The notes under the pieces were generated by a model. That model saw nothing but the letters and a program-made list of their open reading frames with translations. It was not told where the DNA came from and searched no databases. Below, in pieces: positions 9,677 to 20,101 of a stretch of DNA of 64,000 nucleotides. The position numbers were made by a program, and so were the translations under genes. Within the stretch, counting starts at the first letter, position 1; the number at the start of each line of letters is the position of its first letter. Location of the stretch: contig NC_052474.1 in assembly GCF_009730915.1 (NCBI RefSeq), positions 3,755,501-3,819,500 of the forward strand, written 5' to 3'. The stretch comes from Dioscorea cayenensis subsp. rotundata (taxonomy: Eukaryota; Streptophyta; Magnoliopsida; Dioscoreales; Dioscoreaceae).

Positions 9677-12545
9677 TTCTAACTATATCAATTAATATAA
9701 GCACAGGCACTAGACAGACTAACAGCAGAGGTGGAAACAAGGGTCCCAATGCAATATGTAATAACATTATATGTTGCTGCCTCCAGTTGAACCCTAAATG
9801 CATGAATTTCCTGTTGATAGAAGTAAAAAAACACAATTCAATACCATGTAAGATGAATTGTTTTTGTAGTGAGTGCCATGGTTCCCCAGTTTTTCTTACA
9901 AAGTTCATCACGTATGCGCCTGCATTTAAGTGCATGATAAATTAAAAACAGAAAAAAATGAAAACACCAACAAAGTACCAAAAACCTATAGAAAGCTTGA
10001 ACAGCTTACTTTCTTGTCCTTTTACTGTTGGTACTTGATCTGTGGCAAATAGAAAGGGATTCAAGAGGTGCAGGTAATAAATGATCATTGAACAAGATTA
10101 TTTTGAATCAGCCAAAGCCCAATTGAACCACTAGAGGAGAGAGAGAGAGAGATTTAATTAAATGAAATCTATAAGAGGCAAGTGCTAGGTGAAGAAGCCC
10201 AGTTAATTGGACATATAGATAGGTTTATCGAGGGACAGGTTTTATCATAAAAAACCCTTAGTATCGACCAAGTGGGTGGGCTTCTTAGATTGATATCAGC
10301 AAAAGATAAAGTTGAATAGTGATTTGCCATCCCACATATATATTTATATATATATATATACACCAATATATAGCCATGCATAAACTCAAAAAGTAACAAC
10401 GTTTCTCTTTTCCCATCATTACCCTATATAAAAATTCCTAGATATAACATGAAAGCAGGTTGGATAAATAAGAAAAACAAAACACAATAAAACATAGAAA
10501 TGAATGAATTTACTCTTACCCTCTCCCTAGGTTTAGATCTAGACGTTGTGTAGCTGTAACTTTACCAATCTCATATCTGTCATAAAAAATAGACTGATAG
10601 GAGTTCTGAAACAAAAATGTGAGCAGTATTAAGAAGTTGCTTTATATAAGTAACAAAAATGTGGACTGACCAGCTTTTATAGTATTGCTTAGGGTTCCCC
10701 TGTGGTCTCTGAGCTGAGTGCCCATGTTCTTTTCTCTTCTTTGAGCTTGTCTCAGTTTTTCGCTGTTGTTGTTCCACTGTTAATGAACCCTGTTTTTCCG
10801 TCTTGTGTTGCTTCTGATTTATTACTCTCAGTTTTTTAATAAATTATAATTTATCCACGACTTCAAATATATATATATATATATATATATATTAGTTCAC
10901 TATATCAACCCAAAGTTTCACGGCCGCGTTGCAGTAATGAAAAACTGGTGCTATTGTAGCAAGAAGATAGCGTAATCATAGCGGAGAGATTTAAAATATA
11001 AAATCAAATATTTGAATTAAAATATGATTTTCAGCATAGTATCTCCACACACAAAAATGAATTATATACTTTCCAACTTAGACTAAATGTTTGAATTTTT
11101 CAATTACAAAAAAGACATTGTGCAGATAATAAGTAATTTTGTTTCGGCTATCCCAAAAACGATAGCCGAAACTAGTAAGATTGATTTACCTTATCTTAAA
11201 GTCAGATTCCTACAGTAATTTTGTTTCCCTGAAATTTCAAACTCCTTTTTATCCAATTGTATGATGAAATCTTATTCTCAATCTGCAAATTATCCTGATC
11301 AGAGTTGTACGATCAGTTTCCCTAATGTTTTGTTTCATATCTGGCAGTGATTTTCTACAGAAAAAAACATTCACTTGAAAGAATAAAAACAGGGCAACGT
11401 AGCCTGCAACCTCCGTTCACTCATAAGAAAAGACTTTGTGTTTCTTCATCAATCCATAAACTTGCCTCAAATCATCATATAAGCCGGTCTCTTTAAAAGA
11501 GAAGTACATAGCAACCTCATATTCAAACTTGCTTCTGATGCTTCTCTTAACAAAAGCATTCACATCCATACCATTCCCCATCACATGACCCACCATTTCA
11601 CAGAGTATTGTGTATTCCAGAAAAGAAGCTGCTTTCCATACAAATCAGCTACCGAACAGCAAAATCATTTCATGCACCCACAAGATAACCTTCTTCAAAA
11701 TTGCTGGTGGCGATTGTAAGGGTTGCCTAAAACCAAGTCTTTCACCAAATCTCTTTTCCTTTGAGGTTTGTGAGCCAAAATTTAGTTTATTCCTATTCAA
11801 AATAGTAAAACTGATTTTGTGCTTACTCAACACCAGCAAAGCTAAGTAATGTCTCAATGACAACTACACAGCCCTAAAAAACCTTCAAAGTTATCACTTG
11901 GCAAAATTATTAGGTCTCAAATATTAGTTATATCCATCCAAACAAACATTTATTCCAGAATGTTGGACAAAATTGAGACTTCATTTGAAATGGTGGCTTG
12001 CAAGTATGCAGCGTAGACATGGAACCTTGTTTTCTTGAGTTTGACAATTATAGGCAAATCCAACAATTCAAAGCAGCAATCATAGAGCCCAACTCATTTC
12101 TCATCTTTGATAGGTTAGTTTAAGCCTTAAAGCATGAATCAAAAACAATCAACACAAGCAAATAGTTTGTGATTCTTTATAGCACTTCATTTAAGATTAT
12201 ATACAATCATGAGTAAAAATGTTCGCATACTTACTAAATTCATGAAGAATTCCACACAAAACAAACCAAATTATACATAATTTAAGAAAATACAAATGTA
12301 AAATATATCATATATAAATCCCATACTTGTGAACTTTGGACTTGCGATTTGAACTTGGATAGATCGGCATCCGGCAACAGTTCGCTCTGCAAAGCCAAGA
12401 AACAGGAAACACATACACCAACAATCCACCCAACACCAAGAAACAAAAGCTTAAAAAATTTATTAAAAAAAAATTCAAAGAAAGAAGGAACTCACTCACC
12501 TTCTGCATGTCCTCTTTGATGTTATTCAAAGACTGAACTGAATCA
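9677..12545 (-). pseudogene. decayed paralog of the FMP32/CCDC90 (DUF1640) gene
   Basis: Exon remnants in order on the minus strand: part of exon 2 (12500-12545), exon 3 (12327-12386), exon 4 (about 10886-10951), exon 5 (10520-10576), exon 6 (9919 downward) and exon 7 (9810 to a TGA at 9688-9690). Against the intact copy at 15598-20101: exon 1 and most of exon 2 are absent; the exon 4 acceptor CAG|GAG has become CAATAG, and the exon carries stops; about 30 bp covering the end of exon 6 and its splice donor is deleted; exon 7 has many amino-acid changes (TYNVITY for KYDVIKY) and a different C-terminus. Together these rule out a working protein of the parental type. Confidence 0.9.
11141..11172. 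repeat. perfect 12-bp inverted repeat, 8-nt loop
   Basis: GTTTCGGCTATC, spacer CCAAAAAC, then GATAGCCGAAAC. It sits in copy A exactly where copy B has about 1.4 kb of extra intron sequence, so it marks a breakpoint of an insertion or deletion. It may be an excision scar, a tiny palindromic insertion or chance. Confidence 0.8.
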
Positions 12546-12706
12546 ACTGCTAACAAAGATAAGACAGAAAGAAAGACTGATCACAATTGATATAGAAAAA
12601 GCCGGAAACAAAAAGTCGTGGTCTAGTAGACTAGTACTAGTAGTAGTAGTAAAGAAAGCTTCTTTTACCAGATTGATAAGCCCAGCATTCAGAGTTAGAT
12701 GTGTGT

Positions 12707-12816
12707 TCACCAGGATCTCTTATAGTTATGGTAAAATGGGACCCAAGGAATTTCAGGCTTGGCTTCATTGAACCAACTTGCTCCTCCACCTTTATCAATT
12801 CCCTTTGGCTCAAGAG
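12707..12816 (-). pseudogene. possible coding exon or gene fragment, unrecognised
   Basis: On the minus strand a splice-acceptor-like TTGTTGCAG is followed by an open 36-codon stretch ending in TGA. The peptide includes GGGASWFNEAKPEIPWVPFY and ends YKRSW. Its composition, with Trp, Pro and aromatic residues, looks coding and not random, but I do not recognise the family. It lies just upstream, in the minus orientation, of the truncated FMP32-like pseudogene and could be part of another broken gene. No upstream exon was found. Confidence 0.3.
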
Positions 12817-12867
12817 CTGCAACAATGCACATAACCCCAAGCCTCTATGAGAAGCCCTATAAGGTTT

Positions 12868-13342
12868 GGGTTGCAATCGAGCTGGGCCGAGCCAAGTTTT
12901 GTTATGTTCAAGCTTTACTTGATACTATTTGAAAAAAGCTTGAGCTAGAGCCGAGCTTATTTTGAGCTTTCTTTATGAAGCTCAAGCTCGGTTCGCTAAG
13001 AAAATATTAAGCTCAAGCTTGGCTCCGGTAGTTACAGTACATATTGTAATGATTTGCTACAATAATATAAGTACAAATGCATCTGTTGTAGTATTTTTAA
13101 TCACTATATATAAAATAACTACAATAAAAATAACTACAGTAATAATTTAAAAAATATATAAATTGTCAGTACTGAGTTTCTCACGAGCCTTTACGAGCCG
13201 AGCAGTTTGAGGCTTGAGCTCGACTCGATTATCTACTCGAATTTGAAAGTCAAGCTTAAACTCGGCTTGTTTGTTTAATAAACGAGTTTTTCAAATTGAG
13301 CCTCGAGAAGCTTGCGAGCGGTTTGATTCATTTGTAGCCCTA
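12868..13342. mobile_element. probable TIR element, GAGC-rich MITE
   Basis: About 475 bp whose ends are imperfect inverted repeats: GGGTTGCAATCGAGC on the left and, reversed, AGGGCTACAAATGAATC on the right. The arms are full of AGCTCGAGC/AAGCTTGAGC variants that can pair across the element. The centre is AT-rich. Layout matches non-autonomous DNA elements in plants. I could not find a convincing target duplication, so the superfamily is open. Confidence 0.55.
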
Positions 13343-13618
13343 CTCCAAGGCCCCACAGATCAACCATAGATAATGAGGAAGTTTTAAAAAAACTCCTATA
13401 GTGATTCCAAATGTGAACAACAATAGCACATTAAAAAAACAAGTGATGGTAGGTAACATGTTATATCCCTTTGATTGTCTAATGTGAGAATTTTGTTGTC
13501 TCATGTAAGTTAGGGAGCTAAATTCACCTCATGAAGACAAATTCTTTTCAGATGATGGGATCACTTCGCACCTCCTAGGTTGGTATACCTCCAACAAATA
13601 ATGATGGGGATTGACTTT

Positions 13619-13629
13619 ATTTATTTATT

Positions 13630-13671
<42 letters not shown>

Positions 13672-13672
13672 T
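13619..13672 (+). repeat. compound (TTTA)n/(TTA)n microsatellite
   Basis: TTTA units run directly into TTA units, then poly-T. It lies in the spacer between the two duplicated copies. Confidence 0.9.
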
Positions 13673-13732
13673 TTAAGGTGTGCGTGTGTTAATAAAGTGA
13701 TTCTTCTGTCTTTACCCGTAGAGGTAGGCACT

Positions 13733-13991
13733 GGGGGCATTCATTTCATTGTAGTGAGGGAAAGTCAGGAAGTGAGAAAAATGCCACTTTCCTGAAGTGG
13801 GGGAAGTGATATCACTTCCAGGACTTTTGTGTTCATTTGTCAGAAAGTAAGAATAGAACTGAAGAATTTAGGTGTTGGATGAAGTTGTATGAGTTAAAAA
13901 TTCAGCACAAATGAACATCAAAAGTGGGGGAAGTTAGACCACTTCAACTCACTCCCCCTCCCCACTCCCACTTTCTCTGAAATAAACGCCC
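13733..13991. mobile_element. probable MITE with GGGGGCATTCATTTCA ends
   Basis: Left end GGGGGCATTCATTTCA pairs with right end TGAAATAAACGCCCT, whose reverse complement is AGGGCGTTTATTTCA. Subterminal GTGGGGGAAGT sequences occur in both orientations. The size of about 260 bp and the high fold-back potential indicate a MITE. GGCACT and AGTGCC just outside the ends may extend the inverted repeat. No direct target duplication was confirmed. Confidence 0.55.
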
Positions 13992-14483
13992 TTTAGTGCC
14001 ACCAATTTTCTATGTCATCATGTTGGGATGATCGTATCTTTCTTTAATAAAGGTAACATCAAATCACCAACTGACCAACCTTTATGAAACCAACCAAAAA
14101 TAAGATGAGCATCAGTAAATGAATCACTCATCAACCATCTGATTTGTTGTTGTGCTAGCAACCATGAGACCTCAAGGTTTAGCACTAACCCTTAAAAGTT
14201 AAAACCCACAGGAGATGAAGCTTGTGGATCCCATGCTGATTTGAATAAACAACGGAGCTTTTCTTAGAAATTACTTAAAAAGGGAACCATTTATTCCAGT
14301 TGGACAAAATATCAGCATTGATGTCGAAGAGAAATGAAGAGATGATGATGTGATGATGAGATAGCAGCTTGGAAAAAAGAGGACAAACTATGGAGGGAAA
14401 TGAGCACCACCAGATGAGGAAAAAGAATTAATTCAACACCAACTCTGAAACCTTTAGTTCAAGCAAGCAAACAAGAATAACAA

Positions 14484-14848
14484 GAGTAGTGATCCCACGG
14501 ACTCGAGTCCGTGGGATCTAAAGTGCAACCGACATCTTTTGCTTTTTATAAAAAACTATTTTTGCCAGTCTCCATGAAGCTTAAACTATAATAATAATAA
14601 ATAAAGGGTATTCCGGACATTTGCTTTAACCACACTAATAGCTTCTTTCCCTTTCTCATTGTTTTTTCCTCTTTGTTATGCAACTCGGTGAGGCCTGCGG
14701 AGAGAAACGGTGGCTGTCGTCGCTGTTGGACTGGTTGAAGCGAATGCCCAAATAGTTTTTTATAAAAAGCAAAAGGCGTGGCTGCTGTGCAGCCACGTCT
14801 CGGTTGCGCTTTAGATCCCACGGACTCGAGTCCGTGGGATCACTACTC
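14484..14848. mobile_element. 365-bp MITE with 9-bp target duplications, Mutator-like, with palindromic termini
   Basis: Flanked by the direct repeat GAATAACAA at 14475-14483 and 14849-14857. Both ends begin GAGTAGTGATCCCACGGACT reading inward, and terminal similarity extends with gaps for well over 50 bp, to the shared TTTTGCTTTTTATAAAAAAC. Each terminus contains a perfect 28-bp palindrome centred on CTCGAG (14491-14518 and its partner at about 14814-14841). A 9-bp duplication is the signature of Mutator-like elements. No transposase is encoded, so it would need one in trans. Open frames inside the element are not recognised. The paralogous segment near 8620-8650 lacks the element. Confidence 0.9.
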
Positions 14849-15597
14849 GAATAACAATGCCCGAATAGTGAATGCAATGTTGCAGCTCTGCTGTGTATAC
14901 AAGAAGCCTAAGGGGTCTCAAATTTAGACTGCTGCTTTGTCTTTTCATACAAATCAGGAAAGGTACTTAACATGACCTGATGATGTCTACCTTCCAACAA
15001 AGAATTCAATGGAGTTTAGTATCAAGTCTGCAAAACAGAGCCCACCCACCCTTGCTCTAAACTCCAACATTGAATAAACATGTTAAAGATAGAAGAACAG
15101 CTGTGTCACCAAAAGACATTTTTGTGTTGTGGTGAAACAGTGAAAACAATGAAATACCATAATAATCAATCAGGATTACCATAGCTGTGCTTACACAGTT
15201 ACACGTATAAAGATAACAGATGCTCAAGTTATGTATTATTCACAAAGCAGGCATAAATACCTTTTCATTAGACAAAAGGCTAGCCAGGGCTGTTTTCTTT
15301 TTTTTGTCCCCTTAATTTTCATTACACAAAATTGAGCATTAATCACCCTTTAGTCTTCCTAGGTGAACTTTGTCTCAATTTTAACAAAATCATAACACCA
15401 TCCCAAACGAATAGCCACGGTGCAGAAAAAATAAAAATAAAAAAAGTAGTTCAACTGCATATATAGTTCTTTCAATTTGAATCTAAAAAATAGGAAAGTG
15501 ATGTGTTATTGTGCTACCACTTAATGAATGCTACAAAATGGTATTTTCTAATTCTGGGGGTTTCAAGGTAATTTCCGAGAGAAAGAATGCTTCTATA

Positions 15598-16301
15598 CTA
15601 CATCACTATCCGGGCAATAGCCAGACCAACAGCAGAGATTGAAACAAGGGTACCAATGCAGTATTTAATAACATCATATTTTGCTGCTTCCAGTTGAGCC
15701 CTTAATGCATGAATTTCCTGTTGACAGAGTAGAAAAAACACAATTCAATACCATGTAAGAAAACTTGTTTTTATAACAAGATGTACCATACCCGGTCAAG
15801 CTTGGTAGTGAGTTCCATGGTTCCTGAGTTTTGCTTGGCAAGTTCATCACGTATGCGCCTGCATTTAAGTGCATTATAAAGTTAAAAATGGAAAACCATG
15901 ACAGCACAACCAGTAGTTCAAAGAACATCTTGAAAAAAAAACAGGAAAAAGAAAAACATCTATAGAAAGCTCTGACAGTTTACTTCCTTGCCCTTTAGTG
16001 TTGGTGCTAGGTAGTATGCAGCGAAAAGAATGGGATTCAAGAGAAGCAGGGAATAGATGATCAGCACCAAACAACTAGATTTGAACAAGATTATTATGAA
16101 TCAGCCATTGCCCAATCATACCACTTGAGGAGAGATTTAAGAAGAGAGGGCAAGGTGGGCAAGCCCAGTTAATTGGATGCATAAATAGGTTTATCAAGGG
16201 ACAGGTCTTACCCCAAAAAATGTAAGCATAGACAAAGCAAGTAGGCTTGTTAGATAGATATCAACAAAAATAAAGTTGAATAATGATTTGACATCCAACA
16301 T

Positions 16302-16338
<37 letters not shown>

Positions 16339-19300
16339 AATGCAAAAACTCAAGGAGTAACCACATTTCTCTTTTCCCATCATTACACTATATAAAATTT
16401 CCTAGATATAACATGAAAGCAGTTTAGATAAATAAGAAAAACAAAACAACAAAACACAAGAATGAATGAATTTACTCTTACCCTCTCTCTAGGTTCAGAT
16501 CCAGACGTTGTCCAGCTGTAACTTTATCAATCTCATATCTGTTAAAAAGATTGATGGGAGTTCTGAAACAAAAAATGTAAGCCGTATTAAAAAGTTGTTT
16601 TATATGAGAATTAAAAATATACTTTAGTTCACTGCGCATTTTCTCTATATCGACCCTAAGTTTCTCAGTCTCACGTTGCAGTAAAGAAAAATGGTGCTCC
16701 TGTAGCAAAAAGATACAATAATCACTGAGAAGAGAGATTTAAAATATAAAATAAAAAATTTGATCTAAAATATGATTTTCACATAGTAATATAGTATCTC
16801 CTCACACAAAGTTGACTTGATACTTATTTTCTTTCAAACTTATACTAAATGATTGAATTTTTCAACCACAAAAAAGATACAGCAGTAATAAAAAACGAAA
16901 TGACCTCTACAATAGAGAGATTATTAAGTATTCTTGCTGAAATGATTATTCAGTGGATATTATTTGTTTTAGCTTGAGAATTTATCTTTAGGATATTATC
17001 TTGTTCTCAATTTTATATTGATTTGATTTATTACTCTATAATCCTAGAGAATGCCATGTATGCTGAGCATCAAGAATAAGAGAAATAATCAACAAGAGGG
17101 GCATAACATCTTATCTTGATAGAGTTTATATCACTTCATTGCCCACCTACCACCTGCATACATCCGTAAGTAATTTATCAAATCTATATTTTGGCTGTTT
17201 GAGGGTGTATCAAAACCTGATGGCAATTTGCTGACTATACAAAGATTTTGTTTCATCTATGCACTGGTGTAGGTATACATATGATTAACAAGAAGTCTTG
17301 TTAATGGACACAACACCATGCGTGGGCTAAGCCATGAAAGCAGAAGTAATGCATGGATGTCTAGGGTAAAACAACAGAATTCTTATCCAGCTTGCTCTAA
17401 TTTCAGTCGAATGGAAAATTTTCAAAATTTAGCTAAGAATTAAGTGCATTTACATGAATTATAGGTTCTTGCACTGATAGCATGCTAACTATGTGTTAGA
17501 TGATTGGTCAGATACCGCAATTAGTCCTCGTACCTGCCTATATGCAAATCTTGCTAAGGTAAGTTTCTTCCTCACAATATATACGAAGATTGTCATGAAA
17601 ACATAAAACATATGTGCATAGAACAACTGCTTCAAACAATTTGTCAAAGAAGAAATGTTATTAAATGAATATTTCAAACATTTAGAATACAATACAACAT
17701 TGTGCTTGCAAATGCAATACAACATTGTGCTTGAGAATGCAGACTATAAGTTTCATTTTAGACTCCAAACCTTCTTAAAAATCCATAATTGAAAAGCATA
17801 ATATGTGAAAAAATAGTAGTAGATGATGATGGTGGTTTGCCATGTGAGCATGAAAAAGTGGTAATCCGAACACAAGGCAAGATGTATCTGTAATTCTATT
17901 TGCCATAAGTAATTACAAAAATGAGGGACTGTGCATCCCAAAAATGAAGTTATGGCCAATAAAAAACAAAACCCAAACTGAACAAAAGCAGGGAAAGTCA
18001 TCTCCAATAAAAATTGGTGAAACTTTGATTCATGTAGGTTCCTAGGGTTGGTCATAAATGGTATCCAAAAGCCAAAAACTGATGCTCTTTTTAGTCTCTT
18101 TCTAATTCAAACCAAGCAATGATCTTTGGTCTCATTCTGAATATTCAACATCTGCAATTCCAAAAGAATTTAATTCTATCCTCAAGTATTCATACTTCCT
18201 TTAAGATATATAAAAAAAAAAGTTGGCCTCCATCTTTGCAGCAAGTAAAGCATGCATAACTTACATTTTTACTTTTGCCAGAACATGACAGCCAAAAACT
18301 TGTAAGATTGATTTACCTTATCCCAAAATCAGATTCCTACTGTAGTTTTTTTGTTCCTGAAATTTCAATCTCCTATTTATCCAATTGTATGATGAAAATC
18401 TTATTCTCAATCTGCAAAATATCTTGATCAGAGTTTGTATGATTAGTTTCCCTACTGTTTTGTTCCATATCTGGCACTGATTTTCTACAGAAAAAAAAAT
18501 ATTTGCATTAAAGAATAAAAACAGGGCAAAGTAGTCAGCAACCTCTGTTCACTAACAATAAAAGAACTTCACTGTGATACACAACAGTGAAAAAGAAAGA
18601 GGAGAAGACAGAGAAGCTATAGTGTTTCTCCATCAATCCAAAAACTTGCCTCAAGTCATCATATAAGACACTCTCAAAGAAAACTTTAGGGCAACCTCAT
18701 ATTCAAAGAGTAGTGATCCCACGGACTCGAGTCTGTGGGATCACTACTCATATTCAAAAGCTTTCTTCTGATCCTTTTCTTAATAAGAGCATTCACATCC
18801 ATACCATTCCCCACGAAAGCTCACATGACCCAACCACTTCACAGAGTCTTTATTGTGCATTCTAGAAAAGAAGTTGCTTTCATACAAAACATCTATCAAA
18901 CAGTAAAGGAACCTCATTTCATGCATCCGCAAGATAACCTTCTTCAAAATTCCTGGGGGTGATTGTAAGGGTTGCCTAAAACCAAGTCTTCCACCAAATT
19001 TCCTTTCATTTAAGGTTTGTGCGTCAACATTTTGCTTATTCTTATTCAAAATAGTGAACTGATTTTGTGCTTAGTCAACACCAGCAAAGGAAGTAATGTC
19101 TCAAAGATAACTTCACAGCCCTATCAAACTTCAAACTTATCACTTGGTAAAATTTTTAGGTCTCGATATTAGTTATATCCATCCAAATGAACATCTATTT
19201 CAGAATGTCGGAACTTCATTTAAAATGGTGGCTTGCAAGTATGCTACACATGAATGAAATCTTATTTCCCTGAGTTTGACAATTATAGGCAAATCCAACA

Positions 19301-20101
19301 ATTCAAAGCAGCAATCATAGATCCCAACTCATTTCTCATCTTTCATAGTTTAGTTTAAGCCTTTAAGCATGAATCAAAACAATCAACACAAACACATAGC
19401 TTCTGATTCTTAATAACACTTCATTTCAGAAGATATATAATCGTGAGTAAAAAGCAAAATTCAATTATAACTAGCACGCTGACTAAATTCATAATCAATT
19501 CCACACAAAACAAATCAAATTATACACAGTTTAAAAATAAAAATAAAAACATGAAATATATCATAAAAAACCATACTTGTGAACTTTGGACTTGCGATTT
19601 GAACTTGGAGAGATTGGCATCCTGCAACAGTTCGCTCTGAGGAACCCAAGAAACAGAAAACACAAACATCAACAATCCACCCAACACCAACAAACAAAAG
19701 CTTAAAAAGTAAAAAAGAAAAAAGAAACTCAACCTTCTGCATTTCCTCTTTGGACACAAAGGACTGCGCAACATTCTGGAGACTATCGTTCAAAACCTCA
19801 GTAACAGCCGAGGTTATCGCCTCTGCATGCTTAGTCGGCAACCCTTGCGCCTCTAGCTTCCTGACCTTCACTAAGCCATTTCACCAAACACCATTAATGC
19901 AATTTCACCACACCACCCAAAAAACAATGGCAAATAGCCGCTTACCAGAGCCAAGGTGTCAACGAGGAAAGCCCTATTTCCATTAGCCTTGACGAGACCA
20001 GACCAGAAGCGGATACCACCAAGTGCGGCCAATTCCGGCTTCGGCGAAGGGATCGGCCGGAGCAGCGCTACAGCTCGTCTCAAAGAAATCAACGAATGCA
20101 T
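15598..20101 (-). CDS. mitochondrial FMP32/CCDC90-like coiled-coil protein (DUF1640), seven exons
   Basis: Minus-strand exons: 19946-20101, 19734-19865, 19577-19636, 16623-16699, 16482-16538, 15792-15858, 15598-15717; all introns GT-AG; 222 aa. Family members (yeast Fmp32, animal CCDC90A/MCUR1 and CCDC90B) are inner-membrane mitochondrial proteins linked to cytochrome oxidase assembly and calcium uniporter function; the plant role is inferred. An Arg-rich, acid-poor N-terminus (RRAVALLRPIPSPKPE) looks like a mitochondrial presequence. FLVDTLALVRKLEAQG and EVLNDSLQNVAQSFVSKEEM begin the conserved domain. HHFSLLQRETEKLRVDIEKM starts the coiled coil, and a single hydrophobic segment (CIGTLVSISAVGLAIA) lies near the C-terminus. 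The start ATG is at 20099-20101. The third intron (2.9 kb) houses a 42-bp insertion. A decayed copy lies upstream at 9677-12545. Confidence 0.9.
18708..18749. mobile_element. 42-bp palindromic micro-insertion with 9-bp target duplication
   Basis: Two 21-bp arms, no spacer, one mismatch. The left arm starts GAGTAGTGATCCCACGGACT, the same as the tip of the 365-bp MITE at 14484-14848, and the right arm is its inverse. Flanked by ATATTCAAA at 18699-18707 and 18750-18758. The sister copy keeps one ATATTCAAA and no insertion near 11519-11527. It lies inside the largest intron of the FMP32-like gene. Confidence 0.9.

Larger units (their letters stand above)
8146..12545. repeat. duplicated segment, copy A
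   Basis: Sequence from about 8146 to 12545 is colinear with about 14028-19780. Shared landmarks include ATCTTTCTTTAATAAAGG at both left ends, the gene's exons, and the intron block beginning AAGATTGATTTACCTTATC at 11180 and 18304. Copy A lacks about 1.4 kb present in copy B's largest intron and two MITE insertions. It carries its own insertions at about 9195-9440 and about 10650-10880. It contains a decayed gene. The segment seems to stop inside exon 2, so the 5' end of the gene was not copied or was lost. Confidence 0.85.
14028..19780. repeat. duplicated segment, copy B (holds the intact gene)
   Basis: Colinear with 8146-12545, as described for copy A, in the same orientation, separated by about 1.5 kb. 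It carries two insertions with 9-bp target duplications (14484-14848 and 18708-18749) that copy A lacks, so both insertions came after the duplication. An extra 1.4 kb at about 16890-18295 is either an insertion here or a deletion in copy A. Confidence 0.85.

Noticed and set aside
11141-11172. Hairpin as a microRNA precursor
   Set aside because: Twelve paired bases with an 8-nt loop is too short for a plant pre-miRNA.
14546-14821. 91-codon minus-strand open frame inside the 365-bp MITE
   Set aside because: Its frame covers the inverted repeats and ends in low-complexity Tyr codons; no transposase or other motif.
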